Below, one piece after another: positions 37,165 to 47,360 of a stretch of 64,000 nt of DNA. The first letter of the stretch is position 1; each line of letters begins with the position of its first letter. This stretch comes from Sphingomonadaceae bacterium PASS1 (lineage in GTDB: Bacteria; Pseudomonadota; Alphaproteobacteria; Sphingomonadales; Sphingomonadaceae): contig NKIR01000009.1 in NCBI GenBank assembly GCA_002255985.1, positions 1-64,000 of the forward strand, written 5' to 3'. Both the position numbers and the translations under genes were made by a program. The notes beneath the pieces were generated by a model. That model worked only from the letters and a program-made list of their open reading frames with translations, had not been told where the DNA came from and did not search any database.

Positions 37165-38706
37165 ATGTCTTTTTTCCAAGACCTGGGCCTTGCCCAACCT
37201 ATCCTTAAGGCGCTTGAAGCGGCAGGATATGATACCCCGACGCCAATCCAACAACAGTCGATCCCGCCATTGCTGCAAGGCCGCGACCTGTGCGGTATCG
37301 CACAGACCGGAACCGGCAAGACCGCGGCATTCGCCTTGCCATCGCTGCACCATTTCGCAACGAAACCAAAAGCGCGCCAGCAATATAGCTGCCGTATGCT
37401 TGTGCTTTCGCCAACCCGCGAACTTGCGGCACAGATCGCCGACAGCTTCCGCACCTATGGCAAATTCCTTGGCCTGAAGGTTGATTGCGTCTTTGGCGGC
37501 ATGCCAATTTTCAGCCAGAAAAAACGTCTCGCTGGCGGCGTTGATATTCTGGTCGCGACACCGGGCCGTCTCATCGATTTGATCGAGCAACGCGCGGTAA
37601 CACTCAAGGACGTCGAAATCTTCGTCCTCGATGAAGCTGACCAGATGATGGACCTTGGTTTCATCCACGCATTGAAGCGTATTGACCAGTTGCTGCCAAA
37701 GCAGCGTCAGACATTGTTCTTCTCGGCAACCATGCCAAAGGCGATTGCTGAATTGGGCAACCGCTTCCTCAACAACCCTGTTCGTGTGTCGGTCGCACCT
37801 GCGGCGACCACTGCAGAGCGCGTTGAGCAATTCGTGACCTTTGTCGAACAGCGCGAAAAGCAGACTTTGCTGACGCTCAAGTTGCAAAGCGAAGAGATTG
37901 ATCGAGCACTTGTGTTCACGCGCACCAAGCATGGCGCCGACCGCGTTGTGCGTGGGCTTGCTGGCGCCGGCATCCAATCCGCCGCCATTCACGGCAACAA
38001 AAGCCAGGGCCAGCGTACCGCTGCGCTGCAGGCATTTCGTGACGGCAAGATCAAAATCCTCGTCGCGACCGATATTGCCGCGCGCGGCATTGACGTTCCC
38101 GGCGTAAGCCATGTGTTCAACTTCGAACTGCCAAATGTGCCTGAGCAATATGTGCACCGCATCGGCCGTACCGCACGTGCGGGCCGTGAAGGCATTGCGA
38201 TGAGCTTCGTCGCGGGTGACGAGCGTGGCTATATGAAGGATATTGAGCGCCTGACGGGTGTACGCGCCATGACGCTTGGCTTGCCTGAAGGTTTCCGTGC
38301 GGCTGTTGCCGCACTGCCACCCCCGGTTGCCGACAAGAAACCGCAACAGGCCCGTGGCGGTCGCGGTGGGGGTCAACCCGGCGGCGGTCGTACCAACTAT
38401 GCTGGCAAGAAATTGGGCGGCAACAATGGCGGCACTGGTTTGAACGGCGAAACGCGCAACCGGACGCATGCACCGCAAGGTGGATGGCAGCCAGCCATCG
38501 GGCCACGTGACGGCAGCCGGGAAGGTAGCCGCGATGCGCGTCCACGTAACGATAATGTCGCAAGCGGTGAACGTCGTCCTACAGCCGACCGTGCATTTGC
38601 CGCGCGCAGCGAAAACCGTCGTGATCCGGGCGCACCGGCGCGGAACTACGGTCCTAAAAAGGGCGGTAACGGAAACTACAAAGGTTCAGCAAAACGCGCT
38701 GGGTAA
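37165..38706 (+). CDS. rhlE: DEAD-box RNA helicase, RhlE type
   Basis: The 513-residue ATP-dependent RNA helicase has all core motifs: Q motif TPIQQQSIPPLL, Walker A AQTGTGKTAAF (about residues 46-56), PTRELAAQI, DEADQMMDLGF, SATMP, and HRIGRTARAG. The C-terminal 130 residues are Gly/Arg/Asn-rich and disordered (GGRGGGQPGGGRTN and similar), an RNA-binding tail found in RhlE proteins. It remodels structured RNA during ribosome assembly, mRNA decay or cold growth. The ATG at 37165 begins MSFFQDLGL, the conserved start; earlier codons are less likely. Confidence 0.92.
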   Translation: MSFFQDLGLAQPILKALEAAGYDTPTPIQQQSIPPLLQGRDLCGIAQTGTGKTAAFALPSLHHFATKPKARQQYSCRMLVLSPTRELAAQIADSFRTYGKFLGLKVDCVFGGMPIFSQKKRLAGGVDILVATPGRLIDLIEQRAVTLKDVEIFVLDEADQMMDLGFIHALKRIDQLLPKQRQTLFFSATMPKAIAELGNRFLNNPVRVSVAPAATTAERVEQFVTFVEQREKQTLLTLKLQSEEIDRALVFTRTKHGADRVVRGLAGAGIQSAAIHGNKSQGQRTAALQAFRDGKIKILVATDIAARGIDVPGVSHVFNFELPNVPEQYVHRIGRTARAGREGIAMSFVAGDERGYMKDIERLTGVRAMTLGLPEGFRAAVAALPPPVADKKPQQARGGRGGGQPGGGRTNYAGKKLGGNNGGTGLNGETRNRTHAPQGGWQPAIGPRDGSREGSRDARPRNDNVASGERRPTADRAFAARSENRRDPGAPARNYGPKKGGNGNYKGSAKRAG

Positions 38707-38726
38707 ACCGCCGCAACAACGACTAA

Positions 38727-38757
38727 CCGTCACCCTGAAACCGGTTCAGGGTGACGG
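38727..38757. terminator. Perfect hairpin between convergent rhlE and purH
   Basis: A 13-base perfect stem CCGTCACCCTGAA / TTCAGGGTGACGG encloses the loop ACCGG. It lies 21 bases after the rhlE stop and 9 bases beyond the purH stop, so it could terminate from both sides. The arm GTCACCCTGAA also begins the palindromic repeat at 48995, so this may be a half-size copy of the same repeat family. No long T tract follows. Confidence 0.65.
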
Positions 38758-38765
38758 CTTAGTTA

Positions 38766-40355
38766 TCAATGCCGGAAGTGGCGCATGCCGGTGAAGACCA
38801 TGGCCAGACCAGCCGCATCAGCAGCGGCAATCACTTCGTCGTCACGCATCGATCCGCCCGGTTGAATGACCGCCGTTGCACCCGCTTCAGCGGCAGCAAG
38901 CAAGCCATCGGCAAAAGGGAAAAACGCATCTGAGGCGACTGCGGATCCAACTGTACGCGGCGTTGCCCAACCATAAGTCTCGGCGGCTTCTTTTGCCTTA
39001 ATTGCCGCGATCCGCGCACTGTCGCGTCGGTTCATTTGGCCTGCGCCAATACCCGCGGTTGCGCCATCCTTGGCATAAACAATCGCGTTCGACTTTACAT
39101 GCTTGGCCACGGTCCAGGCAAAGCGGCAATCGGCCAGTTCCTGCACCGATGGTGCACGCCTTGTCACCACTTTGAAATCGCTGTCGGCAACATGGCCGTT
39201 ATCGCGCGACTGCACCAGTAGCCCGCCCGTGATCGGCTTAATCGACAGGCCGCCGCGCTTTGGATCGGGCAAATCGCCCGTCAACAAAAGCCGCAGATTC
39301 TTTTTCTTTGCGAACACCGCCTTTGCGGCATCATCCGCCGATGGCGCGGCAACGACTTCCGTAAAAATTTCGGTCATGGCCTCCGCAGTTGCACCATCCA
39401 GCGGGCGGTTAACGGCAACAATGCCGCCAAATGCCGACACGCTGTCGCACTCGAGCGCCGCGCGGTACGCATCAATCAAGGTTTCGCCGGTTGCTACACC
39501 GCAGGGGTTGGCATGCTTGACGATGACGACGGTAGGCGGTCCGTCGCGAAACTCGCTGACCAGTTCGAGCGCCGCATCAGCGTCATTATAATTGTTATAG
39601 GACAGCTCTTTGCCCTGCACCTGTTCGGCTTGGGCAATCCCTGATCCATGCGGCCCGACGGGCAAATACAGTGCCGCGCGCTGATGCGGGTTTTCGCCAT
39701 AGCGCAATTCGGTTTCGCGATTTCCGTTCACGGCAAGCATATCCGGGAACAGCTGCTGCTGATCCGCAAAAGCGAACCATTGGCTGATCATGCTGTCATA
39801 TGCCGCTGTCGCCGAATAGGCTTTGGCCGCACATTTACGGCGGAAGTCATAGCTTGTTTTGCCGCCGCTTTCTTCCAACTCCGCGATCAGATTGTCGTAA
39901 TCGGATGGGTCGGTAAGGATCGTCACATACGCGTGGTTCTTCGCGGCGCTGCGCACCATCGACGGTCCACCAATGTCGATATTCTCGATAATTTCGTCGC
40001 GTGAGGCGCCTTTGGCCACGGTTTGCGCAAAAGGATAAAGGTTCACCACGACAAGATCGATTGCGCCAATGTCATGTTCTTTCATCGACGCTGCGTGTTC
40101 GGCATTGTCGCGTACAGCAAGCAATCCGCCATGCACTTTTGGATGCAGCGTTTTGACGCGGCCGTCCATCATTTCGGGAAAGCCTGTAAGCTCGCTAATG
40201 TCCTTCACCTGAAGCCCTGCATCACGCAGCGTCTTGGCGGTACCGCCGGTGGAGACCAGTTCGACATGGCGCGCGGCCAAAGCATGACCAAGTTCAACCA
40301 ATCCCGCCTTGTCCGAAACGGACAGAAGGGCACGCTTAATGACGACGTCTTGCAT
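38766..40355 (-). CDS. purH: Bifunctional AICAR transformylase/IMP cyclohydrolase
   Basis: The 529-residue enzyme performs the last two steps of IMP synthesis. The N-terminal cyclohydrolase domain begins with [21 protein letters not shown] and has [14 protein letters not shown] and [13 protein letters not shown]. The C-terminal transformylase carries [14 protein letters not shown] (about residue 259) with the catalytic Lys-His. Length is normal. It is 4 bases downstream of the heparinase-like gene and ends at the hairpin shared with rhlE. Confidence 0.97.
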   Translation of the reverse strand: MQDVVIKRALLSVSDKAGLVELGHALAARHVELVSTGGTAKTLRDAGLQVKDISELTGFPEMMDGRVKTLHPKVHGGLLAVRDNAEHAASMKEHDIGAIDLVVVNLYPFAQTVAKGASRDEIIENIDIGGPSMVRSAAKNHAYVTILTDPSDYDNLIAELEESGGKTSYDFRRKCAAKAYSATAAYDSMISQWFAFADQQQLFPDMLAVNGNRETELRYGENPHQRAALYLPVGPHGSGIAQAEQVQGKELSYNNYNDADAALELVSEFRDGPPTVVIVKHANPCGVATGETLIDAYRAALECDSVSAFGGIVAVNRPLDGATAEAMTEIFTEVVAAPSADDAAKAVFAKKKNLRLLLTGDLPDPKRGGLSIKPITGGLLVQSRDNGHVADSDFKVVTRRAPSVQELADCRFAWTVAKHVKSNAIVYAKDGATAGIGAGQMNRRDSARIAAIKAKEAAETYGWATPRTVGSAVASDAFFPFADGLLAAAEAGATAVIQPGGSMRDDEVIAAADAAGLAMVFTGMRHFRH

Positions 40356-40359
40356 AAAT

Positions 40360-42078
40360 TTATCCTAAATGGCGGAGCTGCCAGCCGATGGTGACGCCGC
40401 CTTTACCAGTGTCCGTGGCAATCACAAGTTGGCGGGTGGGGTGAGGACGACCATTTTGGTCAACCCATAGACTGTCATCCACAGATAATTGACCGCCAGA
40501 TGCCATAAATGCCCAATTGCTGCCTTCGGCCATCCGCAAAAACACCGCTTGTGGACTGTCGGAAGCGACGATTTCGATTTCTGGACCAAGGTGAAAACGG
40601 ATATGCACCGGCACGCCTTCTTTTGGATTGCCCTGAGGGAGCAAAGTGTCTTCTCCGCGCAGATCCATGCCGTCGGAACGCAGGATCAACAATCGCGCGT
40701 GACTATAGCCAAAGGTGCGGACGTAACCGTCATGGCTTGCCTCAATACGGGTCGCCTGATCAATATCGCGGCGCTCAAGCCCCACTTCGACAACACCTTT
40801 GCCCAGCTGGCCGCCGGGCAGGATGGCCGTCGAGTTGGTGTCATTCACGCATAATGTCGAATGCGCCGCCGTGGTCCGAAGCCCGCGCGCCAACGCAGCC
40901 GGTATCGTTGCACCGACAAGCGCCGCACCACCGCAGTTAACAATCACGCGCTGCCCACCGTGCGACAATTCAAACGCAAGCGTTGAGGCGCAGCCTGACG
41001 CGGACTGACGCGCCAGTGGCGGGGGACCTGCATCCAGCAGCAGCACGGACTTACCTGCCGAAACGCGCTGATAACCCCAATCGAGCGCCTGCCGATGTGG
41101 TCGCGCGCGCACTTCGCTGGCGGCCACCAGCGCATCGATATGCTCCGCACCAATATGCGCTGACCCCTGCCAAGCCCCAAGGCCGCCATCGGCATGGGTA
41201 AGGCCAAGCAACGCTGGCACGGCCCGTCCGAGCGCTTCGAGCAGGAATACCGGTACCATCTCGCTGCGCGCCGCATAGCATTGCTTGAGCAGGCTTAGCA
41301 GGCCGATCAATTCCATAAGCTGGACAGGCGAACGCGAGACGACGCCGCCGTCTGGGAAAATGGTTGCCCGCAGCGATTCAGCCAAGCCGTTCTCGCCAAC
41401 GGCGCGGCGCACCTTGCCCTCTGGCAACAAAAGCGATGCCGCCACGACGCCTGCCCAGCCCACAGTCTTGCCGAAATGGCTTTGTGCACGCGGGGCTGTT
41501 TGATCGAGATGGCGCGCAACCCGGGCAAAATGATTAATGACGCGCGAACGGTAAATGGGGTCCGCACTGCTGAGCAGAAACGGCGAACCCGCTGCCATAT
41601 TTAACAAGCGCCACGCGCAATTGTCGACGCGCCATGCCGGCTCGCGCGTCTTCATGCCATTGGCCAGCAACCATGCATCGGCTATATGTGCTGCGACGGG
41701 TGCACCTTCGCCGCGATTGGTCGCCGCGGACAAATCACGCAGCCAATCAAATCGGTGAATATAGTCGGTCAGCGATGGCTGAAGCGCGAGCTTGTCATAA
41801 TCCAACCCGTCGAACGCCTGTTCAAAACCCTGATAATGGAATTTGCCCATGCGCAGCGCCTGCCCGCGCGCGGCATCTCCCTGCAGGGGATCGCTCGGCA
41901 CCGCAAGCAAGCGCATGGGAACCTTGCCCATGAGCCTGCCGCTATGCAGCGGCGTGCGCCATGTTAACTTGTAAAATTCGAGAGAAAGCCGCTCGAGAAG
42001 ATTTTGGCCCGCGCCTTGGGGCCTGACGATCAACGCCGTTTGCCGTTGCCCATTGTCGCCTTCATCGTCGCCGGTCAT
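40360..42078 (-). CDS. Heparinase II/III family protein
   Basis: The 572-residue protein has an alpha-helical toroid N-terminal half (for example [27 protein letters not shown] with helical repeats to about residue 330) and a beta-sandwich C-terminal half of the heparinase II/III type ([15 protein letters not shown]-like and [16 protein letters not shown]). No signal peptide is evident. Polysaccharide lyases of this fold cleave uronic-acid polymers; in alphaproteobacteria a copy is often linked to purH and rsmB, with unknown substrate. The ATG overlaps the rpe stop (ATGA). Confidence 0.82.
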   Translation of the reverse strand: MTGDDEGDNGQRQTALIVRPQGAGQNLLERLSLEFYKLTWRTPLHSGRLMGKVPMRLLAVPSDPLQGDAARGQALRMGKFHYQGFEQAFDGLDYDKLALQPSLTDYIHRFDWLRDLSAATNRGEGAPVAAHIADAWLLANGMKTREPAWRVDNCAWRLLNMAAGSPFLLSSADPIYRSRVINHFARVARHLDQTAPRAQSHFGKTVGWAGVVAASLLLPEGKVRRAVGENGLAESLRATIFPDGGVVSRSPVQLMELIGLLSLLKQCYAARSEMVPVFLLEALGRAVPALLGLTHADGGLGAWQGSAHIGAEHIDALVAASEVRARPHRQALDWGYQRVSAGKSVLLLDAGPPPLARQSASGCASTLAFELSHGGQRVIVNCGGAALVGATIPAALARGLRTTAAHSTLCVNDTNSTAILPGGQLGKGVVEVGLERRDIDQATRIEASHDGYVRTFGYSHARLLILRSDGMDLRGEDTLLPQGNPKEGVPVHIRFHLGPEIEIVASDSPQAVFLRMAEGSNWAFMASGGQLSVDDSLWVDQNGRPHPTRQLVIATDTGKGGVTIGWQLRHLG

Positions 42079-42737
42079 TCACCCCTCAGCGCCAGAATGT
42101 TGGCCGCATATTGGCCTGCGCCACCCTTGAAGGTAGCGGTTCCAGCAACCAACGTGTCGGCCCCTGCCGAAATCGCCAGGGGCGCCGTTTCGGTTGTGAT
42201 GCCGCCGTCAACTTCCAACCGAATATCGCGGCCTGTTTTGTCGATCATCTTGCGAATGGCTTCAATTTTGCGCAGCTGGCTTGAAATGAAGCTTTGGCCA
42301 CCAAAACCGGGGTTGACGCTCATCACCAGCACAAGGTCGATTTCGTCGATAAGATAATCCAGCATTTTGGCCGGCGTGTGCGGATTGAGCACGATACCCG
42401 CCATTTTACCCAGCGACTTGATCAACTGAACGGTGCGATGCGGGTGCGGGCCTGCTTCGGGATGGAATGAAATAATATCCGCGCCAGCCTCTGCAAAATC
42501 CTGCACATACTGGTCGACAGGCGAAATCATCAAATGCACATCAAACGGCTTTGCGCTGTGTGGGCGAAGCGCCTTTACGACAGCAGGGCCAATGGTGATG
42601 TTGGGGACAAAATGTCCATCCATGACATCGACATGAATCCAGTCACATCCGGCGGCATCAATGGCCCGCACTTCTTCTCCCAATCGGGCAAAGTCAGCGG
42701 ACAAAATCGATGGCGCAATGCGTACTGGGCTGGTCAT
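42075..42737 (-). CDS. rpe: Ribulose-phosphate 3-epimerase
   Basis: The 220-residue TIM-barrel enzyme interconverts ribulose 5-phosphate and xylulose 5-phosphate in the pentose phosphate pathway. Motifs are [30 protein letters not shown] (metal ligands), [20 protein letters not shown] and LEVDGGI. The ATGA overlap couples it to the heparinase-like gene. Confidence 0.97.
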   Translation of the reverse strand: MTSPVRIAPSILSADFARLGEEVRAIDAAGCDWIHVDVMDGHFVPNITIGPAVVKALRPHSAKPFDVHLMISPVDQYVQDFAEAGADIISFHPEAGPHPHRTVQLIKSLGKMAGIVLNPHTPAKMLDYLIDEIDLVLVMSVNPGFGGQSFISSQLRKIEAIRKMIDKTGRDIRLEVDGGITTETAPLAISAGADTLVAGTATFKGGAGQYAANILALRGE

Positions 42738-42797
42738 ATATTTCGTTTAGACGTTGGACTGCGCATGGGCAAGCGAGCGGACGGCGTTATGCACAGC

Positions 42798-43328
42798 TTA
42801 TCGCACGCTTTGGCGCGGCTCACGGCGGTAAACAAACAGGTCACCGATGACATCATGTGACTCCGCAAATTTGGTGAAGCCAAGCTTCGCTGCGACATTA
42901 TGGGAAGCTGCGTTACCGCGGTCAATGATGCAGCGGATTTCGCCCAAGTTCGTTGCGTCTGCCCAGCCAAATATAGCGGTCATCGCCTCGGTCGCATAAC
43001 CCTTTCCCCAAGCATCGGGCGTAAACGCCCAGCCAGCTTCGGGAAAGCCTTCGAGATCGCTGATGCCGCGTTCAAATTGCGCCAGCCCGCCATTGCCCAC
43101 AAAGCGTCCACTCTCGCGTTCGACAAAGGCCCAATAGCCATAACCGAACAGCGACCACATTCCGATGCCCTGAAGCATTTTCATCCAGCTTGTATTGCGG
43201 CTGCGCGGCTCGCCACCAATAAACGCGGTCATGCGCGGGTCAGCCCAAGCCGTCGCATAATCTTCCCAATGCGCACGCGTCATGGGTTCGATGGAGAGGC
43301 GTTCGGTTACAAGCGTCGGGACTGTCAT
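42798..43328 (-). CDS. GNAT family N-acetyltransferase (RimJ/RimL-like)
   Basis: The 176-residue acetyl-CoA-dependent acetyltransferase contains VTERLSIEPMTRAHWEDYATAW at the start, then the acetyl-CoA region EAGWAFTPDAWGKGYATEAM (about residues 96-115), with the GKGYATE turn typical of the Acetyltransf_3 group. The substrate (ribosomal protein, peptide or small molecule) is unknown. It lies between the RsmB-like gene and rpe, 9 bases after the former. Confidence 0.88.
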   Translation of the reverse strand: MTVPTLVTERLSIEPMTRAHWEDYATAWADPRMTAFIGGEPRSRNTSWMKMLQGIGMWSLFGYGYWAFVERESGRFVGNGGLAQFERGISDLEGFPEAGWAFTPDAWGKGYATEAMTAIFGWADATNLGEIRCIIDRGNAASHNVAAKLGFTKFAESHDVIGDLFVYRREPRQSVR

Positions 43329-43337
43329 CGGGTAAAC

Positions 43338-44606
43338 CTATGCTGAACGTGTGAACCGCGCCACGAAAAATCCGTCGAGGCCACCCTGATCGGCAAGCAT
43401 TGGGGGCATCGTGCGGACATGGCCATGTGCATTGGCAACGACGCCCACTGGCAATTCTTCCGCGGTCGCCGCCAAGGTTGTATATTCCGGCTGCCGCGCA
43501 AGAAACGCCTCTGCCTGCGCCTCGCCCTCATGCGGTTCAAGTGAACACGTCGCGAAGACCAAGGTGCCACCGGGCTTCAGCCATTGCGCCGCACGGTCAA
43601 GCATGGCGCTTTGAATCGCCGCCAGATTGTTGATGGCTTTCAAATCAATGCGCTGCAGCACATCGGGATGGCGCCGCATCGTGCCCGTCGCACTGCATGG
43701 CGCATCCAGCAGAATGGCATCGAACAGTTGTGCCGGCTTCCAATCCATGACGTCCGCATTGACCCGCTCTGCATTCAATTGTGTGCGTTCCAGATTGGCC
43801 ATCAGCCGGTCCATGCGCCGGGCGCTGTTATCAAGCGCGGTCACGGTAAAGCCCGCAGCCGAAAGCTGCATCGTCTTGCCGCCGGGGGCAGCACATAAAT
43901 CGAGCGCCCTTTTGCCCTGCCCGTTGCCCAGCAAGCGCGCCGGAAGGCTGGCGGCGAGATCCTGAACCCACCACGCGCCTTCGTCATAGCCATCCAATTC
44001 TTCAATGGCGGTTCCGCGCGGCAAGCGGACATGACCGGGCATCAGGCTGACGCCGCCCAGTCGCTCTGCCCAGGCCTGCGTGGCTGACGCATCCCGCAAG
44101 GCGAGGTCAAGCGGCGGCGGTTCTGACAATGCGGCCTGTGCGCCTGCAATCATCTCGTCGTCCCATGTGGGATGCCAGCGCATCATCACTGCCTCTGGCA
44201 GCGACGGCAGATCGGGCAGCGTGGCTTCGGCGCGCAAGAGCGACCCCAACACGCCATGCACCAGCCGCCGTGGTCCGCCATCAACCAGCGGCAGCGCGGT
44301 CGCAATCGCGGCATGGGCGGGTGTGCCCAGCCGCAATATTTGCGCCAGCGCCAGCCGCAATACCATGCGTGCTTTGGCATCATCAGGCAGTGCCTGCTTG
44401 GTTTTGCTGTCAATCAATTGGTCCAGATCAACCGACCAACGCAGCGTTTCTTGCGCAATCGCGATGGCGAGCGCGCGGTCCGGCGGCGACAGCCCTTTGG
44501 TCGCATTTGCCGTCGCCTGATCCATCGGTGTGCCCATGCGCATGACGGTATCAAGCAGCCGCAATGCGGCTCGGCGGGTCGGAAGTCCGGAAATTTCTTC
44601 AGTCAT
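43338..44606 (-). CDS. RsmB/NOP-family RNA (cytosine-5) methyltransferase
   Basis: The 422-residue enzyme has an N-terminal NusB-like helical domain (RRAALRLLDTVMRMGTPMDQA and following) and a C-terminal SAM methyltransferase. SAM binding is at ALDLCAAPGGKTMQLSAAG. The two catalytic cysteines are present: Cys304 in DAPCSATGTMRRHPD and Cys354 in ATCSLEPHEGE. This matches RsmB, which makes m5C967 in 16S rRNA, though other rRNA or tRNA targets are possible. The ATG at 44606 begins MTEEISGLPTRRAA; codons upstream are not conserved-looking. Confidence 0.9.
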   Translation of the reverse strand: MTEEISGLPTRRAALRLLDTVMRMGTPMDQATANATKGLSPPDRALAIAIAQETLRWSVDLDQLIDSKTKQALPDDAKARMVLRLALAQILRLGTPAHAAIATALPLVDGGPRRLVHGVLGSLLRAEATLPDLPSLPEAVMMRWHPTWDDEMIAGAQAALSEPPPLDLALRDASATQAWAERLGGVSLMPGHVRLPRGTAIEELDGYDEGAWWVQDLAASLPARLLGNGQGKRALDLCAAPGGKTMQLSAAGFTVTALDNSARRMDRLMANLERTQLNAERVNADVMDWKPAQLFDAILLDAPCSATGTMRRHPDVLQRIDLKAINNLAAIQSAMLDRAAQWLKPGGTLVFATCSLEPHEGEAQAEAFLARQPEYTTLAATAEELPVGVVANAHGHVRTMPPMLADQGGLDGFFVARFTRSA

Positions 44607-44743
44607 GCAAAGCGCACTAGGCGTCTGCGCCAAACAAGGGAAGAGCGGTTCGATGCCACGCCATTGCCAAGCTTCACCTTGCAAACCGGCCTATCTGCAC
44701 CGATGTAGGGAATAACCGAACGCGCTTTCGAAGGAGAAGCTTC

Positions 44744-44908
44744 ATGGGCACGCGCCCTTCACATGTCAAAGCACCCGATTATTTGTCGAAAAGCCCGCCT
44801 GTGCCGGCACCGAAAGCGGTCGATCGCGAACCTGAGCCAGATGCGGAAAGACTAGACCCTGTGCGCTATGGCGATTGGGAATTGAAGGGCGTGGCGGTCG
44901 ATTTTTAA
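44744..44908 (+). CDS. Succinate dehydrogenase assembly factor 4 family protein (DUF1674)
   Basis: This 54-codon gene has a perfect ribosome site (AAGGAG at 44731-44736, 7 bases before the ATG). The product ends in the DUF1674/SdhAF4 signature LDPVRYGDWELKGVAVDF (residues 37-54). The N-terminal half is Pro-rich and unstructured (KSPPVPAPKAVDREPEP). SdhAF4 binds flavinylated SdhA and promotes assembly of succinate dehydrogenase. No sdh genes lie in this window. Divergent from the RsmB-like gene, it is a standalone unit. Confidence 0.85.
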   Translation: MGTRPSHVKAPDYLSKSPPVPAPKAVDREPEPDAERLDPVRYGDWELKGVAVDF

Positions 44909-44930
44909 CGCACTTGCTGGCCAAAATTTG

Positions 44931-44967
44931 TGCAGTTGCGAAGTAACTTGTTTTCTGCATTTTTTTT
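44931..44967 (+). terminator. Possible intrinsic terminator after the SdhAF4 gene
   Basis: A short stem TGCAG (44931-44935) / CTGCA (44955-44959), with an inner AGTT/AACT pairing, is followed at once by eight T residues (44960-44967). The stem is weak, but the T tract is unusual for this DNA. Confidence 0.35.
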
Positions 44968-44984
44968 AGGCAGATACTGAAGCA

Positions 44985-46415
44985 ATGGCATCAAAACCGC
45001 CCTGCTTCGACGAAATGCTGAAAGAGGATGGTTCGCCACGCGCCGCGTACGCAGCCTATCATAAATGGTTTGCCGAGCAGGACAGCACCCATCTGAAACA
45101 AAAGGCGCGCGATGCGGAAGAGTTCTTTCGCCGCACCGGTATTACCTTTGCCGTCTATGGCGAGGATGAAGCCGAAGAACGCCTGATACCCTTTGATATC
45201 ATCCCGCGTATCGTCACCTCACGCGAATGGACAAAATTATCGCGCGGCATTGAACAACGCGTGCGCGCGATCAACGCATTCCTTCAAGATATTTACCACC
45301 GCCAAGAAATCGTACGCGCTGGCCGCTTGCCTGTTGAGCTTCTGGAAAAGAATGACGCCTTTGTAAGCCAGATGATTGGCTTCACGCCGCCTGGCGGTGT
45401 CTACACGCATATTGTCGGCATTGATCTTGTCCGCACCGGGCCTGATGATTTTGTCGTGCTTGAGGATAATGCACGCACGCCGTCGGGCGTTTCATACATG
45501 CTCGAAAATCGCGAAACGATGATGAACATGTTCCCCGAACTGTTCAGCAATATTCGCGTCCGCAACGTTAGCGATTACCCCAAAAACTTGCGTGCATCGT
45601 TAAGCCGCGTGGCACCACCGGCGTGCAAGGGCGATCCCGTGGTCGCAGTCCTAACGCCCGGCATCCACAATAGCGCCTATTTCGAGCATGCATTTCTTGC
45701 GGACCAAATGGGCGCGGAACTTGTCGAAGGGCATGACATACGGATTGTCGACGGCAGGGTCGCGATGCGCACCACGCAGGGCTATCAGCCCATTGACGTC
45801 CTCTACCGCCGCCTCGACGATGATTATCTAGACCCGCTGATTTTCCGGTCCGATTCCGTGCTCGGCATTCCCGGCATCTTCGACCTGTATCGCGCAGGGC
45901 GGATCACGATCGCGAACGCACCGGGCACAGGCATTGCCGACGACAAGGCCATTTACAGCTACATGCCCGACATCGTCGAATTCTATACGGGCGAAAAGCC
46001 GATCCTCAAGAACGTTGATACGTGGCGCTGTTCGGAAAAAGACTCGTTGGCCTATGTCCTCGACCATTTACCGGAACTCGTCGTCAAGGAAGTGCATGGT
46101 TCAGGCGGCTACGGAATGCTGGTCGGTCCAGCCGCGAGCAAGCGCGAACTGGCGGACTTCCGCGCCAAGCTTATCGCCAAACCGGCAAACTACATCGCAC
46201 AGCCTACGTTGGCGTTATCCACCATCCCCGTCTTCGCCAACAGCGGCCTTGCCCCGCGCCATGTTGACTTGCGCCCTTTCGTGCTCGTTTCACCTGACAA
46301 GATCGACATCACCCCAGGCGGCCTTACGCGGGTTGCATTGCGCAAGGGATCGCTGGTCGTCAATTCAAGCCAAGGTGGCGGCACCAAAGACAGCTGGGTC
46401 ATTGATGATGATTGA
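44985..46415 (+). CDS. Circularly permuted ATP-grasp type 2 ligase
   Basis: The 476-residue protein belongs to the circularly permuted ATP-grasp family, predicted to join a carboxylate to an amine with ATP. Motifs are FVVLEDNARTPSGVSYMLENR-type block (156-176, metal and nucleotide residues Glu160, Asn162, Arg164), DVLYRRLDDDYLDPL (271-285), the glycine-rich loop VKEVHGSGGYGMLVG (367-381), RHVDLRPF (425-432) and SQGGGTKDSWV (462-472). It is the first of four genes with an alpha-E protein, a transglutaminase and an Anbu peptidase. This set was predicted by comparative genomics to synthesise or attach peptides; the substrate is unknown. Confidence 0.9.
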   Translation: MASKPPCFDEMLKEDGSPRAAYAAYHKWFAEQDSTHLKQKARDAEEFFRRTGITFAVYGEDEAEERLIPFDIIPRIVTSREWTKLSRGIEQRVRAINAFLQDIYHRQEIVRAGRLPVELLEKNDAFVSQMIGFTPPGGVYTHIVGIDLVRTGPDDFVVLEDNARTPSGVSYMLENRETMMNMFPELFSNIRVRNVSDYPKNLRASLSRVAPPACKGDPVVAVLTPGIHNSAYFEHAFLADQMGAELVEGHDIRIVDGRVAMRTTQGYQPIDVLYRRLDDDYLDPLIFRSDSVLGIPGIFDLYRAGRITIANAPGTGIADDKAIYSYMPDIVEFYTGEKPILKNVDTWRCSEKDSLAYVLDHLPELVVKEVHGSGGYGMLVGPAASKRELADFRAKLIAKPANYIAQPTLALSTIPVFANSGLAPRHVDLRPFVLVSPDKIDITPGGLTRVALRKGSLVVNSSQGGGTKDSWVIDDD

Positions 46416-46418
46416 TCC

Positions 46419-47360
46419 ATGCTAGGCAAAACCGCATCCGGCATATTCTGGCTTTTCCGCTACCTTGAGCGTGCGGAGAATATTGCACGGCTGATTGAAA
46501 CCGGCCACCGCTTTACGCTGACCCGCAACAGCGGGCGTCAGGACGAATGGCGCTCCATACTCGCCGCGCTTGGCATGGACGCTGCTTACCGCGCCACGCA
46601 TCAGGATTATAACGCGGCGCAGGTTGTGGACTATCTGCTCCGCGACAAGCGGAACGCGGGTAATTTACGCAACCTGATTGATAACGCGCGGCAAAATGCG
46701 CGAACAACGCGGACCGCCATTACCCGCGAATTGTGGGAGGCGGTCAATGAATGCTGGATCTGCGTCAATGATGCGCTGAAACGCCAAGTGCGCGAGGCGG
46801 ATTTGCCGGCGACAATCGACCTGATTGAACGGCAAACCGCGATGGTGCGTGGCGCGCTTGAAAACACAATGCTGCGCAATGACGGGTATAATTTCAGCCG
46901 CGTCGGCAATTTCATTGAACGCGCGGACAGCATGGCGCGGCTGCTTGACGTCAAATATTATGTGTTGCTGCCGTCGGTGTCTTTTGTTGGATCGTCGCTC
47001 GACAATATCCAGTGGGAAACAATCCTGCGCTCAACCTCAGCCTATAGTGCCTATCGCTGGCTGTACCCGGGACGGGCGAGTGCGCTGGGGATTGCAGAGT
47101 TTTTGATTTTGGACCGCCGGTTCCCGCGCAGCCTTGCCTTTTGTTATGGCAAATTGACTGACAATTTGCGGCACTTGGCGATGTCCTACGGCGCACAATC
47201 CGAAAGCCTTGCGGAGGCCGAACGTATTTACGCGAGCTTTGCGTCGCGAACTGCGGCGTCCATTCTGGAAGACGGGCTGCACGAATTCCTCATCGAGTTC
47301 CTTAGCCAGAACCGGAACCTCGCAAGCTTGGTCGAGCAAGAATATAGGTTCAACAGCTGA
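46419..47360 (+). CDS. Alpha-E domain protein
   Basis: The 313-residue, largely alpha-helical protein begins MLGKTASGIFWLFRYLERAENIARLIE, the signature of the alpha-E family, and includes a conserved NFIERADSMARLLDVKYY segment at about 166-183. The family accompanies circularly permuted ATP-grasp enzymes, and sometimes is fused to them, so a structural or substrate-holding role is inferred; no catalytic residues can be assigned. It starts 3 bases after the ATP-grasp stop, and its stop overlaps the transglutaminase ATG (TGATG), which points to fixed stoichiometry. Confidence 0.9.
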   Translation: MLGKTASGIFWLFRYLERAENIARLIETGHRFTLTRNSGRQDEWRSILAALGMDAAYRATHQDYNAAQVVDYLLRDKRNAGNLRNLIDNARQNARTTRTAITRELWEAVNECWICVNDALKRQVREADLPATIDLIERQTAMVRGALENTMLRNDGYNFSRVGNFIERADSMARLLDVKYYVLLPSVSFVGSSLDNIQWETILRSTSAYSAYRWLYPGRASALGIAEFLILDRRFPRSLAFCYGKLTDNLRHLAMSYGAQSESLAEAERIYASFASRTAASILEDGLHEFLIEFLSQNRNLASLVEQEYRFNS

